Part shown: piece after piece, positions 8,417 through 16,125 of the stretch
Position numbering within the stretch: position 1 is the first letter of the stretch
Layout of the letters: each line of letters begins with the position of its first letter
NCBI GenBank assembly: GCA_017549805.1
Contig: JAFYNJ010000010.1
Coordinates: 62,001 to 126,000, forward strand
Length of the DNA: 64,000 nt
DNA from: Bacteroidales bacterium
GTDB lineage: Bacteria > Bacteroidota > Bacteroidia > Bacteroidales > F082
Direction of reading: 5' to 3'
Translations under genes and position numbers: made by a program
Notes under the pieces: generated by a model
Databases searched by the model: none
What the model saw: only the letters and a program-made list of their open reading frames with translations
Told to the model about the DNA's origin: nothing

Positions 8417-9589
8417 TTAGTTATAGGCGTGAATGCCTCCTAAAATCAGGTTGACACCGAAATAGGTGATCACCACGCTCAAAAATGCAAAGATAGTATA
8501 AATTTGGAAAAACTTAGGCTTTTGAAATGATTTCCAGATGGAACCATGGAGCGGTGCAGCATATATCAACAAGGTAATCAAGGCCCAGACTTCCTTCGGG
8601 TCCCATGACCAGTAATTACCCCATGACACATTAGCCCAAATTGCACCGATGAAGATTCCCATGGCAAGTAGCGCCACCGCAGGATAGAGCATCGCCATGC
8701 CGATGGCTTTCAACCGTTCCAGTCGAGCCAGATCTTTCGGTCGGATAAGAGCAATGACCTCTACCACCATGAGGGCAAACAACAAGGCGTATGCCGTGAC
8801 AATAGTGGAAATATGAATGCTAAAAAAAGGCGAGCGCAACACGGGCAACAGCTGATGGGTGAGCATCCTAACATGCAACACCACCATCAAGACGACCAAC
8901 ACCGACAGCCATGAAATTGTGATGGCTTTCGGAACCTTGCGTTGCTTGACAAGCATCGCCACCAAGGCGATGAAGAGCAATGCATAACCCGCATAAGTAA
9001 ATCCAATGCCCCAAGGATCGCGGCTCACCGCAAGAATGGAGTTGCCTTTCTCGTCGTAATCGCTCTGATAAAAACGATAATGCTGACGTTTCAAAATGTG
9101 GTTCATGGAGATGACCGTCTCTTCCTCACCTGAAGCATCGCCGACGACAACATGGCTTACAAAATCTTTCGGCTTGTGGGTTTCAGGATAAGGCACCACC
9201 TCGAAACGGTCCAATGTCAGCGTGAAAGGCAACTCCACGGGATGGTTTTCAAGCTCGTTCCCGACATAGAACGTATGTATCGGTTTTCCAGGTTGCAGCA
9301 GCATCCTGCCCTGCTGTCCCGTGAGCTTGGTGAACAAGGCGCCCAGCAAGATTAGGAGCATCGAAAGATGCAACGCGCAGACCACAGGACGTTTCCACAT
9401 CTTGGTTTTCACGGCCATCCACACAATGAGAATGGCCACCAATGCCCATAGCCCCACAAACCACCAGGTGCCGTACACTTGACTCAAGGCGACATCGGAG
9501 CCATGGAGTTTCTCGACGACCGTGCCGGCGGCCATGACAGCCACCAGCACGATCATCAAGACGGTAACGATATGACGCATCTTATTCAT
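8417..9589 (-). CDS. Cytochrome c biogenesis protein, ResB/CcsA fusion
   Basis: A 390-residue membrane protein. Two N-terminal helices and a periplasmic ResB-like segment are followed by a CcsA haem-handling domain with the tryptophan-rich signature WGNYWSWDPKEVWALIT. It would deliver and attach haem to apocytochromes c outside the inner membrane. The frame opens at 9616, but ATG 9589 is preferred because TATCTTTG lies just upstream, giving a very short leader. The preceding gene is a damaged porin/di-haem oxidoreductase, a c-type cytochrome that would have been a natural client. Confidence 0.9.
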   Translation of the reverse strand: MNKMRHIVTVLMIVLVAVMAAGTVVEKLHGSDVALSQVYGTWWFVGLWALVAILIVWMAVKTKMWKRPVVCALHLSMLLILLGALFTKLTGQQGRMLLQPGKPIHTFYVGNELENHPVELPFTLTLDRFEVVPYPETHKPKDFVSHVVVGDASGEEETVISMNHILKRQHYRFYQSDYDEKGNSILAVSRDPWGIGFTYAGYALLFIALVAMLVKQRKVPKAITISWLSVLVVLMVVLHVRMLTHQLLPVLRSPFFSIHISTIVTAYALLFALMVVEVIALIRPKDLARLERLKAIGMAMLYPAVALLAMGIFIGAIWANVSWGNYWSWDPKEVWALITLLIYAAPLHGSIWKSFQKPKFFQIYTIFAFLSVVITYFGVNLILGGIHAYN

Positions 9590-9602
9590 TTTTGCAAAGA
9601 TA

Positions 9603-10776
9603 TTAAATCGCGTCAATAAACTTCACGATGGCATCGCGATCTTTCTTATCCAATTCGCGGAATTTCTCCACGGTGCGTCGGGCATCGCTCTGGGCGTTGC
9701 CTTGCCACATGATGGCTTCGATGACGGTACGGGCACGACAGTCGTGCAAACGGTCGCTGGCACCAAACAGGAAAGCCTCGCTCCTCTCCCACCATGCTAC
9801 GGGGATAGGGCGAGAAGCTTTGGTGGTTTTGATTCTTGTTCCACGAAGAGATGAGGTTGGCCTCGCTGAGATAGCCATAGTCGAAATTGCCGCGAAGCAC
9901 CAAGCCGTTGGACTTGTAATCAAACTCAGCAATACCGATCACCACAGTGCCTTTCACATCTTTATACTGACTGGTCTCGGAAAACTCATTGGTCACCACA
10001 TCATTGTTAAAGGTGTTGCCTATGTAACCGCTCACCCCCAAGTGCAGGTTTTTGACAGAATAATTGTCGATACGCAAGGCTCCTGCCAGATGGTTAGCCA
10101 CACGGAATTCGTATGCCGATGCCGAGCCGTTCTTCACCCAGTTGGCATTATTGAACATGTTCGAGTTCAAGGCTGGAATCACCATGGCCTCATAACGCCA
10201 GTCGCCAAGCCTTCCCCAAAGACTGACACCCGTTTCATGCCAAGTGCAAGGCAGGATGTTGAACTCACCTTCGGGACGATAGCAGGTGGAGAACTCGGTA
10301 GGTGTATGCGCTTTGTTGGTCTGCCCAACAGGCACCACGATATGGCCCATGCGGATGTTAAAACCCTTACTGAACGATTTCTGGATCCAGAACTGTTCCA
10401 AGGCCACTTCACCGCCACGCTCGATTTCATGCTCGAATTCACCGGTCTCCTCGGCCTCGATTTCCACCGCGACCTCATTGCCTCCGTGCTCAAACTCAAT
10501 CTCACTACCCATGCTCCAGCCCTTGCCGAAGTCGTAACCGAGGTTGATCACCACATGGGGCAAATCAACTCTACCATGTCCCTGGGCATCGGTGTATGAT
10601 GAAGCATGGGAATAGCGGTACATGTTATCGCTATAGAAATTCCGGGTATAGACCGCTTCGCCGTAACCGCCGATGGTGAGGCGGGGTTTCGGTGCGATGG
10701 TGTCTTGTGCCTGCAAAGGATTTATCAGCAAGGTGATTCCCAATAAAATAGCACTTGCTATCAGTTTTGTTTTCAT
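9603..10776 (-). pseudogene. Porin-like gene fused out of frame to the tail of a di-haem oxidoreductase
   Basis: From ATG 10776 the product has a signal peptide (LGITLLINPLQAQD) and about 300 residues of a phosphate-selective-porin-like barrel (RLTIGGYGEAVYTRNFY, GHIVVPVGQTNKAHTPTEFS). Near 9790 the frame stops making sense. A different frame continues to 9603 with LHDCRARTVIEAIMWQGN and DKKDRDAIVKFIDAI, the C-terminal end of a di-haem thiol oxidoreductase/peroxidase (usual form LHDGRAR). The porin 3' end and most of the oxidoreductase are missing. The simplest reading is a deletion joining neighbouring genes; an assembly error cannot be excluded. Confidence 0.75.
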
Positions 10777-10899
10777 ATCCACTTTTCTTTAATGATCCAT
10801 GCTGCAAAAAACCATCATCCTCTCCCAAGAAAAAATCACAAATAATGATGATTTCTGGTCGAAAACATCACCGAAAATGATGAATCAAAGAAAAGGGAA

Positions 10900-11835
10900 T
10901 CAATAAAGCTTGGTACGCTTGATCAGATAGCTTGTCAAAACCTGGTTGTAGTCCTTGTTGATGTCGGCTTCGACATAGTCGATTTGATACTGGTAGCAGT
11001 GCTTCAGGATGTCATCCTTGCGTTGCGCCATCAGTTGGCGGTAACGCTCTTGGATCTCCACGGGGTTGAGTTTCAGGGTGTCGCCCGTCTCCAAATCGAC
11101 AAAACGGTACGGGCGATTTTCGAAATCGAGGTTCTGCTCCAGCTGTCCGTCATAAACGTGGAACAGGATCACCTCGTGTTTGTTGTATTTCAGATGCTCC
11201 AATGCCTCGAATAGTTTGTTGTGGTCGTCAAGGTTGTCAAGCATGTCGGTGAAGATCACCACCAGACTGCGTTTATGGGTCATTTCGGCAATCTGGTGCA
11301 GGCACTGGACGGTAGAAGTGGTTTTCTTCTGGTCTTTGTCGTAGGTATCGATGAGTTTCTCCAGCTCGGTATAGATCAACTTGTTGTGGACCGCCGACAT
11401 CTTGGCTGGCTCATGAAACGTGATGGTTTCGTCAAACAGATCCAGTCCCACGGCATCCCGTTGACGGCGCATCAGCTCCATCAGCGAGGCGGCGGCATAC
11501 ACGCTAAAGAACAGCTTGTTGGGATGCTCGAAATCGATCTTGTTGCGCACCGGGAAACACATGCTGGAGCTCTTGTCGATGACCAGCTGGCAGCGGAGGT
11601 TGGTCTCTTCCTCGTAGCGTTTCACAAAAAGCTTTTCCGTGCGACCGTAGAGCTTCCAGTCGATATGACGAATCGGCTCGCCCGTGTTGTATAGCCGATG
11701 TTCGGCGAACTCCACGGAAAACCCATGGAACGGACTCTTGTGGAGGCCAGTGATGAAGCCTTCCACAATCTGTCGCGCCAAAAACTCCAGGCTCCCAAAC
11801 TGGGCAAGCCGATTCCTATCGATGGAGAAGTCCAT
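10900..11835 (-). CDS. DUF58 domain protein (VWA-like)
   Basis: A 311-residue protein with the DUF58 signature GEPIRHIDWKLYGRTEKLFV and a von Willebrand A-like core (LVIDKSSSM, VVIFTDMLDN). DUF58 proteins usually accompany MoxR-type AAA ATPases and BatA/BatB VWA proteins in Bacteroidota stress or envelope operons. No MoxR gene is present here, so this copy is separated from the usual partners. The specific role is unknown. Confidence 0.9.
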   Translation of the reverse strand: MDFSIDRNRLAQFGSLEFLARQIVEGFITGLHKSPFHGFSVEFAEHRLYNTGEPIRHIDWKLYGRTEKLFVKRYEEETNLRCQLVIDKSSSMCFPVRNKIDFEHPNKLFFSVYAAASLMELMRRQRDAVGLDLFDETITFHEPAKMSAVHNKLIYTELEKLIDTYDKDQKKTTSTVQCLHQIAEMTHKRSLVVIFTDMLDNLDDHNKLFEALEHLKYNKHEVILFHVYDGQLEQNLDFENRPYRFVDLETGDTLKLNPVEIQERYRQLMAQRKDDILKHCYQYQIDYVEADINKDYNQVLTSYLIKRTKLY

Positions 11836-11855
11836 TAAAACAAGAGCGACGCTTT

Positions 11856-11945
11856 ACGTCATTGCGAGGAGCAATAGCGACGAAGCAATCCAACCAGAAC
11901 CATTACGTGTCAGGTTGGATTGCTTCGCTACGCTCGCAATGACGT
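11856..11945. repeat. Palindromic repeat element of the GTCATTGCGAG family
   Basis: A 90-bp imperfect inverted repeat. The left arm begins ACGTCATTGCGAG, the right arm ends CTCGCAATGACGT, and the inner parts (GAAGCAATCCAACC and GGTTGGATTGCTTC) also pair. The left arm carries about 7 extra nt. Such palindromes are widespread, MITE-like intergenic repeats in many bacteria. It lies between the DUF58 and thioredoxin genes and its edge touches the trxA stop codon. Confidence 0.85.
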
Positions 11946-12265
11946 TAGAGTAATTTCTCTAGTTTCTCAACAAATACTTTCTTCGGAGCGGCACCGACGT
12001 TCTTATCGACGGGCTGGCCACCCTTGAAGTAGATCACGGTAGGGATGTTCATGATGCCGAACTTGGCAGCGGTGTCGGGGCATTCCTCCACGTCGCATTT
12101 CACGGCAATCATCTTGCCGGCATACTCCTCGGAGATCTCCTCCACCATAGGTTCAACCTTCTTGCAAGGGCCACACCAAGTAGCGCCAAAGTCCACCATT
12201 ACGGGAAGTTCTGATTTCAGCACGACCTCTTCGAAACGGTCGTCAGTCATTTGAATTACAGCCAT
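11945..12265 (-). CDS. trxA: Thioredoxin
   Basis: A 106-residue thioredoxin with the redox motif WCGPC (Cys31, Cys34), the cis-proline loop NIPTVIYF and no signal peptide, so cytosolic. It reduces protein disulfides using thioredoxin reductase. A TATCTTTG box at 12311-12318 on the minus strand gives it its own promoter about 45 bp upstream. Confidence 0.96.
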   Translation of the reverse strand: MAVIQMTDDRFEEVVLKSELPVMVDFGATWCGPCKKVEPMVEEISEEYAGKMIAVKCDVEECPDTAAKFGIMNIPTVIYFKGGQPVDKNVGAAPKKVFVEKLEKLL

Positions 12266-12322
12266 TTTAGTTGAATTAAATTATTGTTCGTTTTCAAAAA
12301 TTTCGAAATGCAAAGATACGAA

Positions 12323-12784
12323 TTATTTTTGAATTTCACAAGATTTCAGCAATCCTTGACAGCCCTCCAAAACATCTTGCCAAGTAGCCTCGAAATCCCC
12401 CGTGTACCAAGGATCTGCGACTTCTCTTGGCCTCCGTGTATAGTCCATTAAAAGGCTGATCTTGTGATCAGTATCTTCACCTAACAAGCGCCTTAGATTA
12501 CGGAGGTTATTATGGTCCATGACGATGATTTGGTCATAATAACGATAATCGTCCATGGTCATCTGTCGTGCAGTCTTACCCTGGCATCCGATGCCATGTT
12601 CCGCCAGTTTTCGTCGCGCCGGCGGATACACCGGATTGCCAATCTCCTCGGTGTAAGTCGCCGCCGAAGCAATCTCGAACTGATCTTGCAGGCCTGCCTC
12701 CTCCACCAAGTGTTTCATCACGAATTCTGCCATCGGGCTCCGACAGATGTTTCCGTGGCAGACGAAAAGGATTTTGTGTTTCAT
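12323..12784 (-). CDS. Low-molecular-weight protein-tyrosine phosphatase
   Basis: 153 residues with the P-loop VCHGNICRSP (Cys9 nucleophile, Arg15) and the acid loop containing Asp in REVADPWYTG. The longer frame from 12802 is rejected because ATG 12784 gives the canonical MKHKILFVC start. It shares a divergent promoter region with the DNA methyltransferase gene (TATTTTTG on the minus strand at 12792-12799). In Bacteroidota such enzymes often act on envelope-polysaccharide tyrosine kinases; no kinase is nearby. Confidence 0.93.
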   Translation of the reverse strand: MKHKILFVCHGNICRSPMAEFVMKHLVEEAGLQDQFEIASAATYTEEIGNPVYPPARRKLAEHGIGCQGKTARQMTMDDYRYYDQIIVMDHNNLRNLRRLLGEDTDHKISLLMDYTRRPREVADPWYTGDFEATWQDVLEGCQGLLKSCEIQK

Positions 12785-12791
12785 AAGGCAG

Positions 12792-12815
12792 CAAAAATAC
12801 AAAAATGTATCTTTG
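12792..12815. promoter_or_regulatory. Divergent promoter boxes for the phosphatase and ogt genes
   Basis: TATTTTTG on the minus strand (12792-12799) and TATCTTTG on the plus strand (12808-12815) are 8 bp apart and point away from each other, towards the phosphatase and methyltransferase genes respectively. Confidence 0.6.
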
Positions 12816-12838
12816 TGGTTAGATTTCTATTATTGAAA

Positions 12839-13336
12839 ATGGACTTCATCTCCCATTACGACTCACCCCTTGGCGGCATGTCGATGGCCAGTGACGGCAC
12901 CTATCTCGTCGGGCTTTGGTTCGATGGACAGAAGCACTATGGCGATACGCTTGAAAAGAAATACAAGGAGTGTGACTTGCCAATTTTCGATCATACTCGC
13001 CGTTGGCTTGAACTCTATTTTAGTGGCAAAGATCCCGACTTCACCCCTGCTCTTTTCATGCGAGGAACTGGTTTTCGTCGCCGTGTTTGGGAGATCTTGA
13101 TCACTATTCCCTACGGCCAGACCATGACCTATGGCGAAATCGCAAAAGGGATTGGAAAACCAGGAGCGGCTCAAGCCATCGGCAACGCTGTGAGCCACAA
13201 CCCCATTTCACTCATTGTTCCATGCCACAGGGTTCTGGGAGCCGATGGATCGCTAACTGGCTACGCTGGAGGGATGGAGAAGAAGAGGTGGTTGCTGGAG
13301 AGGGAGCGAGACTCCAGAAAACTCAGTAAGAGATAA
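12839..13336 (+). CDS. ogt: Methylated-DNA--protein-cysteine methyltransferase
   Basis: 165 residues. The acceptor cysteine is Cys129 in LIVPCHRVLG, and the DNA-binding wing is PYGQTMTYGEIA followed by AQAIGNAVSHNP. It transfers the alkyl group from O6-alkylguanine to itself in a suicide repair reaction. The frame opens far upstream, but ATG 12839 lies about 24 nt after a TATCTTTG box and gives the standard N-terminus (MDFISHYDSPLG). Confidence 0.95.
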   Translation: MDFISHYDSPLGGMSMASDGTYLVGLWFDGQKHYGDTLEKKYKECDLPIFDHTRRWLELYFSGKDPDFTPALFMRGTGFRRRVWEILITIPYGQTMTYGEIAKGIGKPGAAQAIGNAVSHNPISLIVPCHRVLGADGSLTGYAGGMEKKRWLLERERDSRKLSKR

Positions 13337-13352
13337 TTCTTTCAAGAAAAAC

Positions 13353-13382
13353 TTGCTATTTGAAATAAATATTGTATTTTTG
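13353..13382 (+). promoter_or_regulatory. Promoter of the twin-hairpin small RNA
   Basis: TTG at 13353-13355, then 19 nt, then TATTTTTG at 13375-13382: a full match to the Bacteroidota -33/-7 consensus with ideal spacing. The predicted start is at about 13388. Confidence 0.65.
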
Positions 13383-13387
13383 AATCG

Positions 13388-13479
13388 TGAAACGCAGATC
13401 GGCTTTTGCATGGATTAACTGCGGTTCCCATTAAAACGTGTAGATCGGCTTTTGCATGGATTAACTACACGCTTTTTTA
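13388..13479 (+). ncRNA. Small RNA with two hairpins carrying an identical loop
   Basis: Hairpin 1 (13393-13423) has stem CGCAG/CTGCG. Hairpin 2 (13437-13471) has stem CGTGTAG/CTACACG. Both present the same 21-nt loop beginning ATCGGCTTTTGCATGG. The stems differ in sequence yet remain paired, so the structure looks conserved while the loop is held constant. Hairpin 2 is followed by six T and acts as the terminator. With the promoter at 13353-13382 this is a complete unit of about 90 nt. It converges on the 3' end of the AbiF gene. No family is recognised. Confidence 0.65.
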
Positions 13480-13554
13480 TATACTCCAAGCTGTATTGAA
13501 CATGCATTCCGTTCATCTTCTTTCCGATGACCAATTCTATGGTGAAGAGAATTA

Positions 13555-14463
13555 TCACTGCCACAATGGTTCTTGTTGCCATCCTTGAGGGAACCCCATG
13601 GCCGCTTGGTCGATGGAAGGATAGTCAGCCAGCAACTGAAGTAGTTTATCGCGCATGTCGTTTTGAGGGGAAATCACATCAAGGAAGTACTTGATGATAC
13701 ATAGATTGTAGTAAATGCGCAAAGCATCGGTAGGCAACGTCAGCCATGCTCCAGTCATGTGGTTAGGCATCATGGGTCGGATGGTGTTCTGTTTGTTCCA
13801 AACGCGAGCATGGTGACAACAGGAATTACGAGTCAGTGTTACGATGGTAAGCCATGATTCGAAAGGAGCTACCTGTAATCCAAACTTTTGAGCAATGCGT
13901 TTCTTGATGCGCTGCACTTTTATGTTGCAGTATATATTAGTCACCACGCCGAAGGGCAACACCTCTGCTAATATCCACGCCGGAGGATAGGTGTCGGAAT
14001 AAGTCTGTTTGAAATGGACGATAAAGTCCTCGCGTGAACGGTTGATTTCGGAATCGACTAGAGTGATCGTGTGAGAAAACTTGTTTGGGTCAGTAAAGTT
14101 GGCCCCGTTGGTTAACCAAAATGGATCGCCCGTCAATTCGCTGCCCATGTTGACGATAGAACTGCGCACAGCCACCTCGATCTTTTCAATCTCGTTAAAG
14201 ATGAGCAACCGCAACTTCTTATCGAAACGGTATAGTGTCATTACTTGACTAAACGAGGTTCCCGGTTTGTATTGATGCTGTTCCTTGGGCATCTTAAGCA
14301 AAGGATACATGTAAGCTGACAAGCGGTAATAACCTATATATTCAAGATAACGCTCGGCTTTGGCTGGGTCGTTAACGATCAGTCCTCGTGACTGAAGCAG
14401 TGAAACGAGGTCATGAGCGTTGGTGTAGGTCTTATGGAAAGGTATTCGGTTCGGCACGGGCAT
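13555..14463 (-). CDS. AbiF-like abortive infection protein (Abi_2 family, HEPN)
   Basis: 302 residues. The N-terminal helical part (DLVSLLQSRGLIV, RYLEYIGYYRLSAYMYPL) and FDKKLRLLIFNEIEKIEVAVRS match Abi_2 (PF07751). The predicted HEPN RNase motif is R212-NSCC-H217-H218. Family members are phage-exclusion toxins controlled by a small RNA. The start is set at ATG 14463, directly after the T-run of the upstream RNA; the longer frame would read through that RNA. The C-terminus GFPQGWQQEPLWQ matches that of the second copy at 49 kb. Confidence 0.88.
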   Translation of the reverse strand: MPVPNRIPFHKTYTNAHDLVSLLQSRGLIVNDPAKAERYLEYIGYYRLSAYMYPLLKMPKEQHQYKPGTSFSQVMTLYRFDKKLRLLIFNEIEKIEVAVRSSIVNMGSELTGDPFWLTNGANFTDPNKFSHTITLVDSEINRSREDFIVHFKQTYSDTYPPAWILAEVLPFGVVTNIYCNIKVQRIKKRIAQKFGLQVAPFESWLTIVTLTRNSCCHHARVWNKQNTIRPMMPNHMTGAWLTLPTDALRIYYNLCIIKYFLDVISPQNDMRDKLLQLLADYPSIDQAAMGFPQGWQQEPLWQ

Positions 14464-14517
14464 AAAAAAAAACGACCCGCACATTTGAGCATCGTTGAGA
14501 GGCTTGGCGGGTTCTAG
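14464..14517 (-). ncRNA. AbiF leader RNA, copy A
   Basis: On the minus strand TATCTTTG (14523-14530) precedes about 54 nt. These fold with ACCCGC/GCGGGT as outer stem (14507-14512 with 14475-14480) and end in a nine-T run that abuts the AbiF start codon. This position and structure agree with the abiF RNA motif reported upstream of Abi_2 genes. The stem plus T-run should terminate transcription before the toxin gene most of the time, so it may be both attenuator and RNA antitoxin. Confidence 0.75.
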
Positions 14518-14530
14518 TGCTGCAAAGATA

Positions 14531-14709
14531 CAACCTTTTTCTATTTTGTCAAGCGTTTTTTAAGAAATTTTTTCGCTAGAGAATATAATACTTCACTTTT
14601 TGGACAAGTTTTCATCAACTCAATTGATACAACCGTGCCAACTCGGCCATTTTGGCTTCCAGTGCGACAACCCTAATCCCGTCTTGCTGCAGGGATTAGA
14701 CATGGGCAT
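14531..14709 (-). other. Fragment between the two leader RNA copies
   Basis: No intact gene is present. On the minus strand a short open stretch ends IRVVALEAKMAELARLYQLS and a stop at about 14620. It reads like the coiled-coil tail of a lost gene placed behind leader copy B. The remainder is AT-rich. Confidence 0.35.
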
Positions 14710-14763
14710 AAAAAAAACGACCCGCACATTTGAGCATCGTTGAGAGGCTTGGCGGGTTCTGGT
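14710..14763 (-). ncRNA. AbiF leader RNA, copy B (duplicate)
   Basis: A near-identical copy of the leader lies about 246 bp upstream. It has its own TACTTTTG box (14768-14775), the same stem and loop sequence, and an eight-T run followed by ATGCCC as in copy A. Within the RNA I see only an A/G change and one A fewer in the run. After ATGCCC the sequence is no longer AbiF. This copy therefore makes a stand-alone RNA. Confidence 0.7.
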
Positions 14764-14775
14764 GCTGCAAAAGTA

Positions 14776-15087
14776 CGATGTTTCTGGTCACTCCGCAAAT
14801 GTTTTTGACTAATAAGTGCCAATAATGGAATTTTTTAGTTTAAAAACGTTTTGTGGTCCAACCCAAATTCTGCTATACCACAGGCATCTCCTATCGAAAG
14901 TGATAGATTTTGATTGCCGTTCAGTTGGGTTGCTTGAACGATGATTGAGCCGTTTATGTTTTTGGGGAACATAATTGATCCTCTGCAAAGTCGTTATTGC
15001 TCATCAACGTAAAATTCTAGTGATAATCCCATTTTTACAGTTCCCCCAAAAAGTGTAATTTTGCACTGACAAAATTTTAATATAAAC
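14776..15087. other. Intergenic region with promoter of the membrane protein gene
   Basis: About 310 bp with no supported gene. TAATTTTG at 15056-15063 on the plus strand is a plausible -7 box for the gene at 15088. Nothing else was recognised. Confidence 0.4.
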
Positions 15088-15861
15088 ATGAGTACAAGCG
15101 TAAATACTATTAAACGACTCCTTTGGATATTGTTAGGTGTCTCCATATTAACTTATTTGATTTCCTTAAATATGGAAAACCATTTTGTTTCAGTCGATTC
15201 GAAATGGCTATCGAACGATTTTTTATTCGCAATCGCTGTTGGAATTTTTGCAAGTCTTGTTGTTGTTCTTGTTTGTGAAATTGTTCGCTACAAGCAAATG
15301 AAGATTGCAACAGAAAATGTACTGCTAATGAGTTTTGGGAACCTTTACGGGCAATTTTTGATAATCAGAGGTAATTGCAATCGGGCATTGAACTCCAAAG
15401 AGATTGTATCTGACAATTTAATCCAATCCATATGTAATAATGCAAATACGATAGCAGATTCCATACAGGGAACGGATTACACTCTCTTTTGCAAAAGCAA
15501 TAAGGCAAATCAATTATTGACCCAATTCAAATCTGACAAATATTTGGCCTTAAAAAGCATTCTTACCAATTTCGCATTTCTTAGAATAGCAATATGGGAA
15601 GATGGAAAAGTGTTGTTATCGCAAGGAAAACAGAATCTTGTTACATCCGAATGCGTAAATACAAATAAAGCGTTGAACAAAATTGTCAGTCAGTCGACCA
15701 CAATTCTTACATATCTTGATCAAATCATTTTACAAATGGACGATGCATTAGGTAATAGGTACAATTGGCAAAATATTAAACAATCGTTGAATACTTATCA
15801 AGATAACTACATTGGGCAACAGTTGGATGATTATTTGAAAGAAGATGTTGTTGTTTTCTGA
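15088..15861 (+). CDS. Membrane protein of unknown function
   Basis: 257 residues. Two N-terminal membrane helices (LLWILLGVSILTYLISL and FLFAIAVGIFASLVVVLVCEIV) are followed by about 180 residues of helical, cytosolic-looking sequence without a recognised motif. It is AT-rich like its neighbours and lies between the AbiF locus and a DUF4365 gene, in what looks like acquired DNA. A role in defence is only a positional guess. Confidence 0.65.
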   Translation: MSTSVNTIKRLLWILLGVSILTYLISLNMENHFVSVDSKWLSNDFLFAIAVGIFASLVVVLVCEIVRYKQMKIATENVLLMSFGNLYGQFLIIRGNCNRALNSKEIVSDNLIQSICNNANTIADSIQGTDYTLFCKSNKANQLLTQFKSDKYLALKSILTNFAFLRIAIWEDGKVLLSQGKQNLVTSECVNTNKALNKIVSQSTTILTYLDQIILQMDDALGNRYNWQNIKQSLNTYQDNYIGQQLDDYLKEDVVVF

Positions 15862-16125
15862 AACGAAGATCTAATTAATTGCACAAAAAATCCTCAGGTT
15901 ATCAAAGAAATACGCTTTGATTGCCCTTCTGTTGCACTGATTGAACGGCAATGGTTTTGAAAATACTTGGGGTGGTTTTCAGGAGGTTTTTGTCGCTTAT
16001 TGACACGTTTGCTATTCTCTTTTTTAGCGCTGGTTATATGTATTTTTTTTACTCTTTTCGAAACCAACCGACTTAATGTTCTCAATTCTCTGAATTATTA
16101 GTAATTTTGCGAAAAGCAAAATTAT
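15862..16125. other. Intergenic region with promoter of the DUF4365 gene
   Basis: No supported gene. TAATTTTG at 16102-16109 on the plus strand is the likely -7 box for the gene at 16126. A minus-strand open stretch of 63 codons is basic, has no start context and is not called. Confidence 0.4.

Noticed and set aside
9628..10599. 323-codon plus-strand ORF opposite the porin pseudogene
   Set aside because: The opposite strand encodes recognisable porin and oxidoreductase sequence; the plus-strand product has antisense-like composition.
13388..13479. Twin 25-bp repeats read as a mini CRISPR array
   Set aside because: Only two units, flanked by different stems rather than spacers, ending in a terminator; an sRNA explains them better.
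13406..13588. 60-codon plus-strand ORF ending HCHNGSCCHP
   Set aside because: It overlaps the twin-hairpin RNA and the AbiF 3' end, has no promoter or ribosome-binding context of its own, and its odd composition is explained by the two features it covers.
15894..16085. 63-codon minus-strand ORF in the gap before the DUF4365 gene
   Set aside because: Very basic, no start context, overlaps the promoter region of the DUF4365 gene. Treated as chance.
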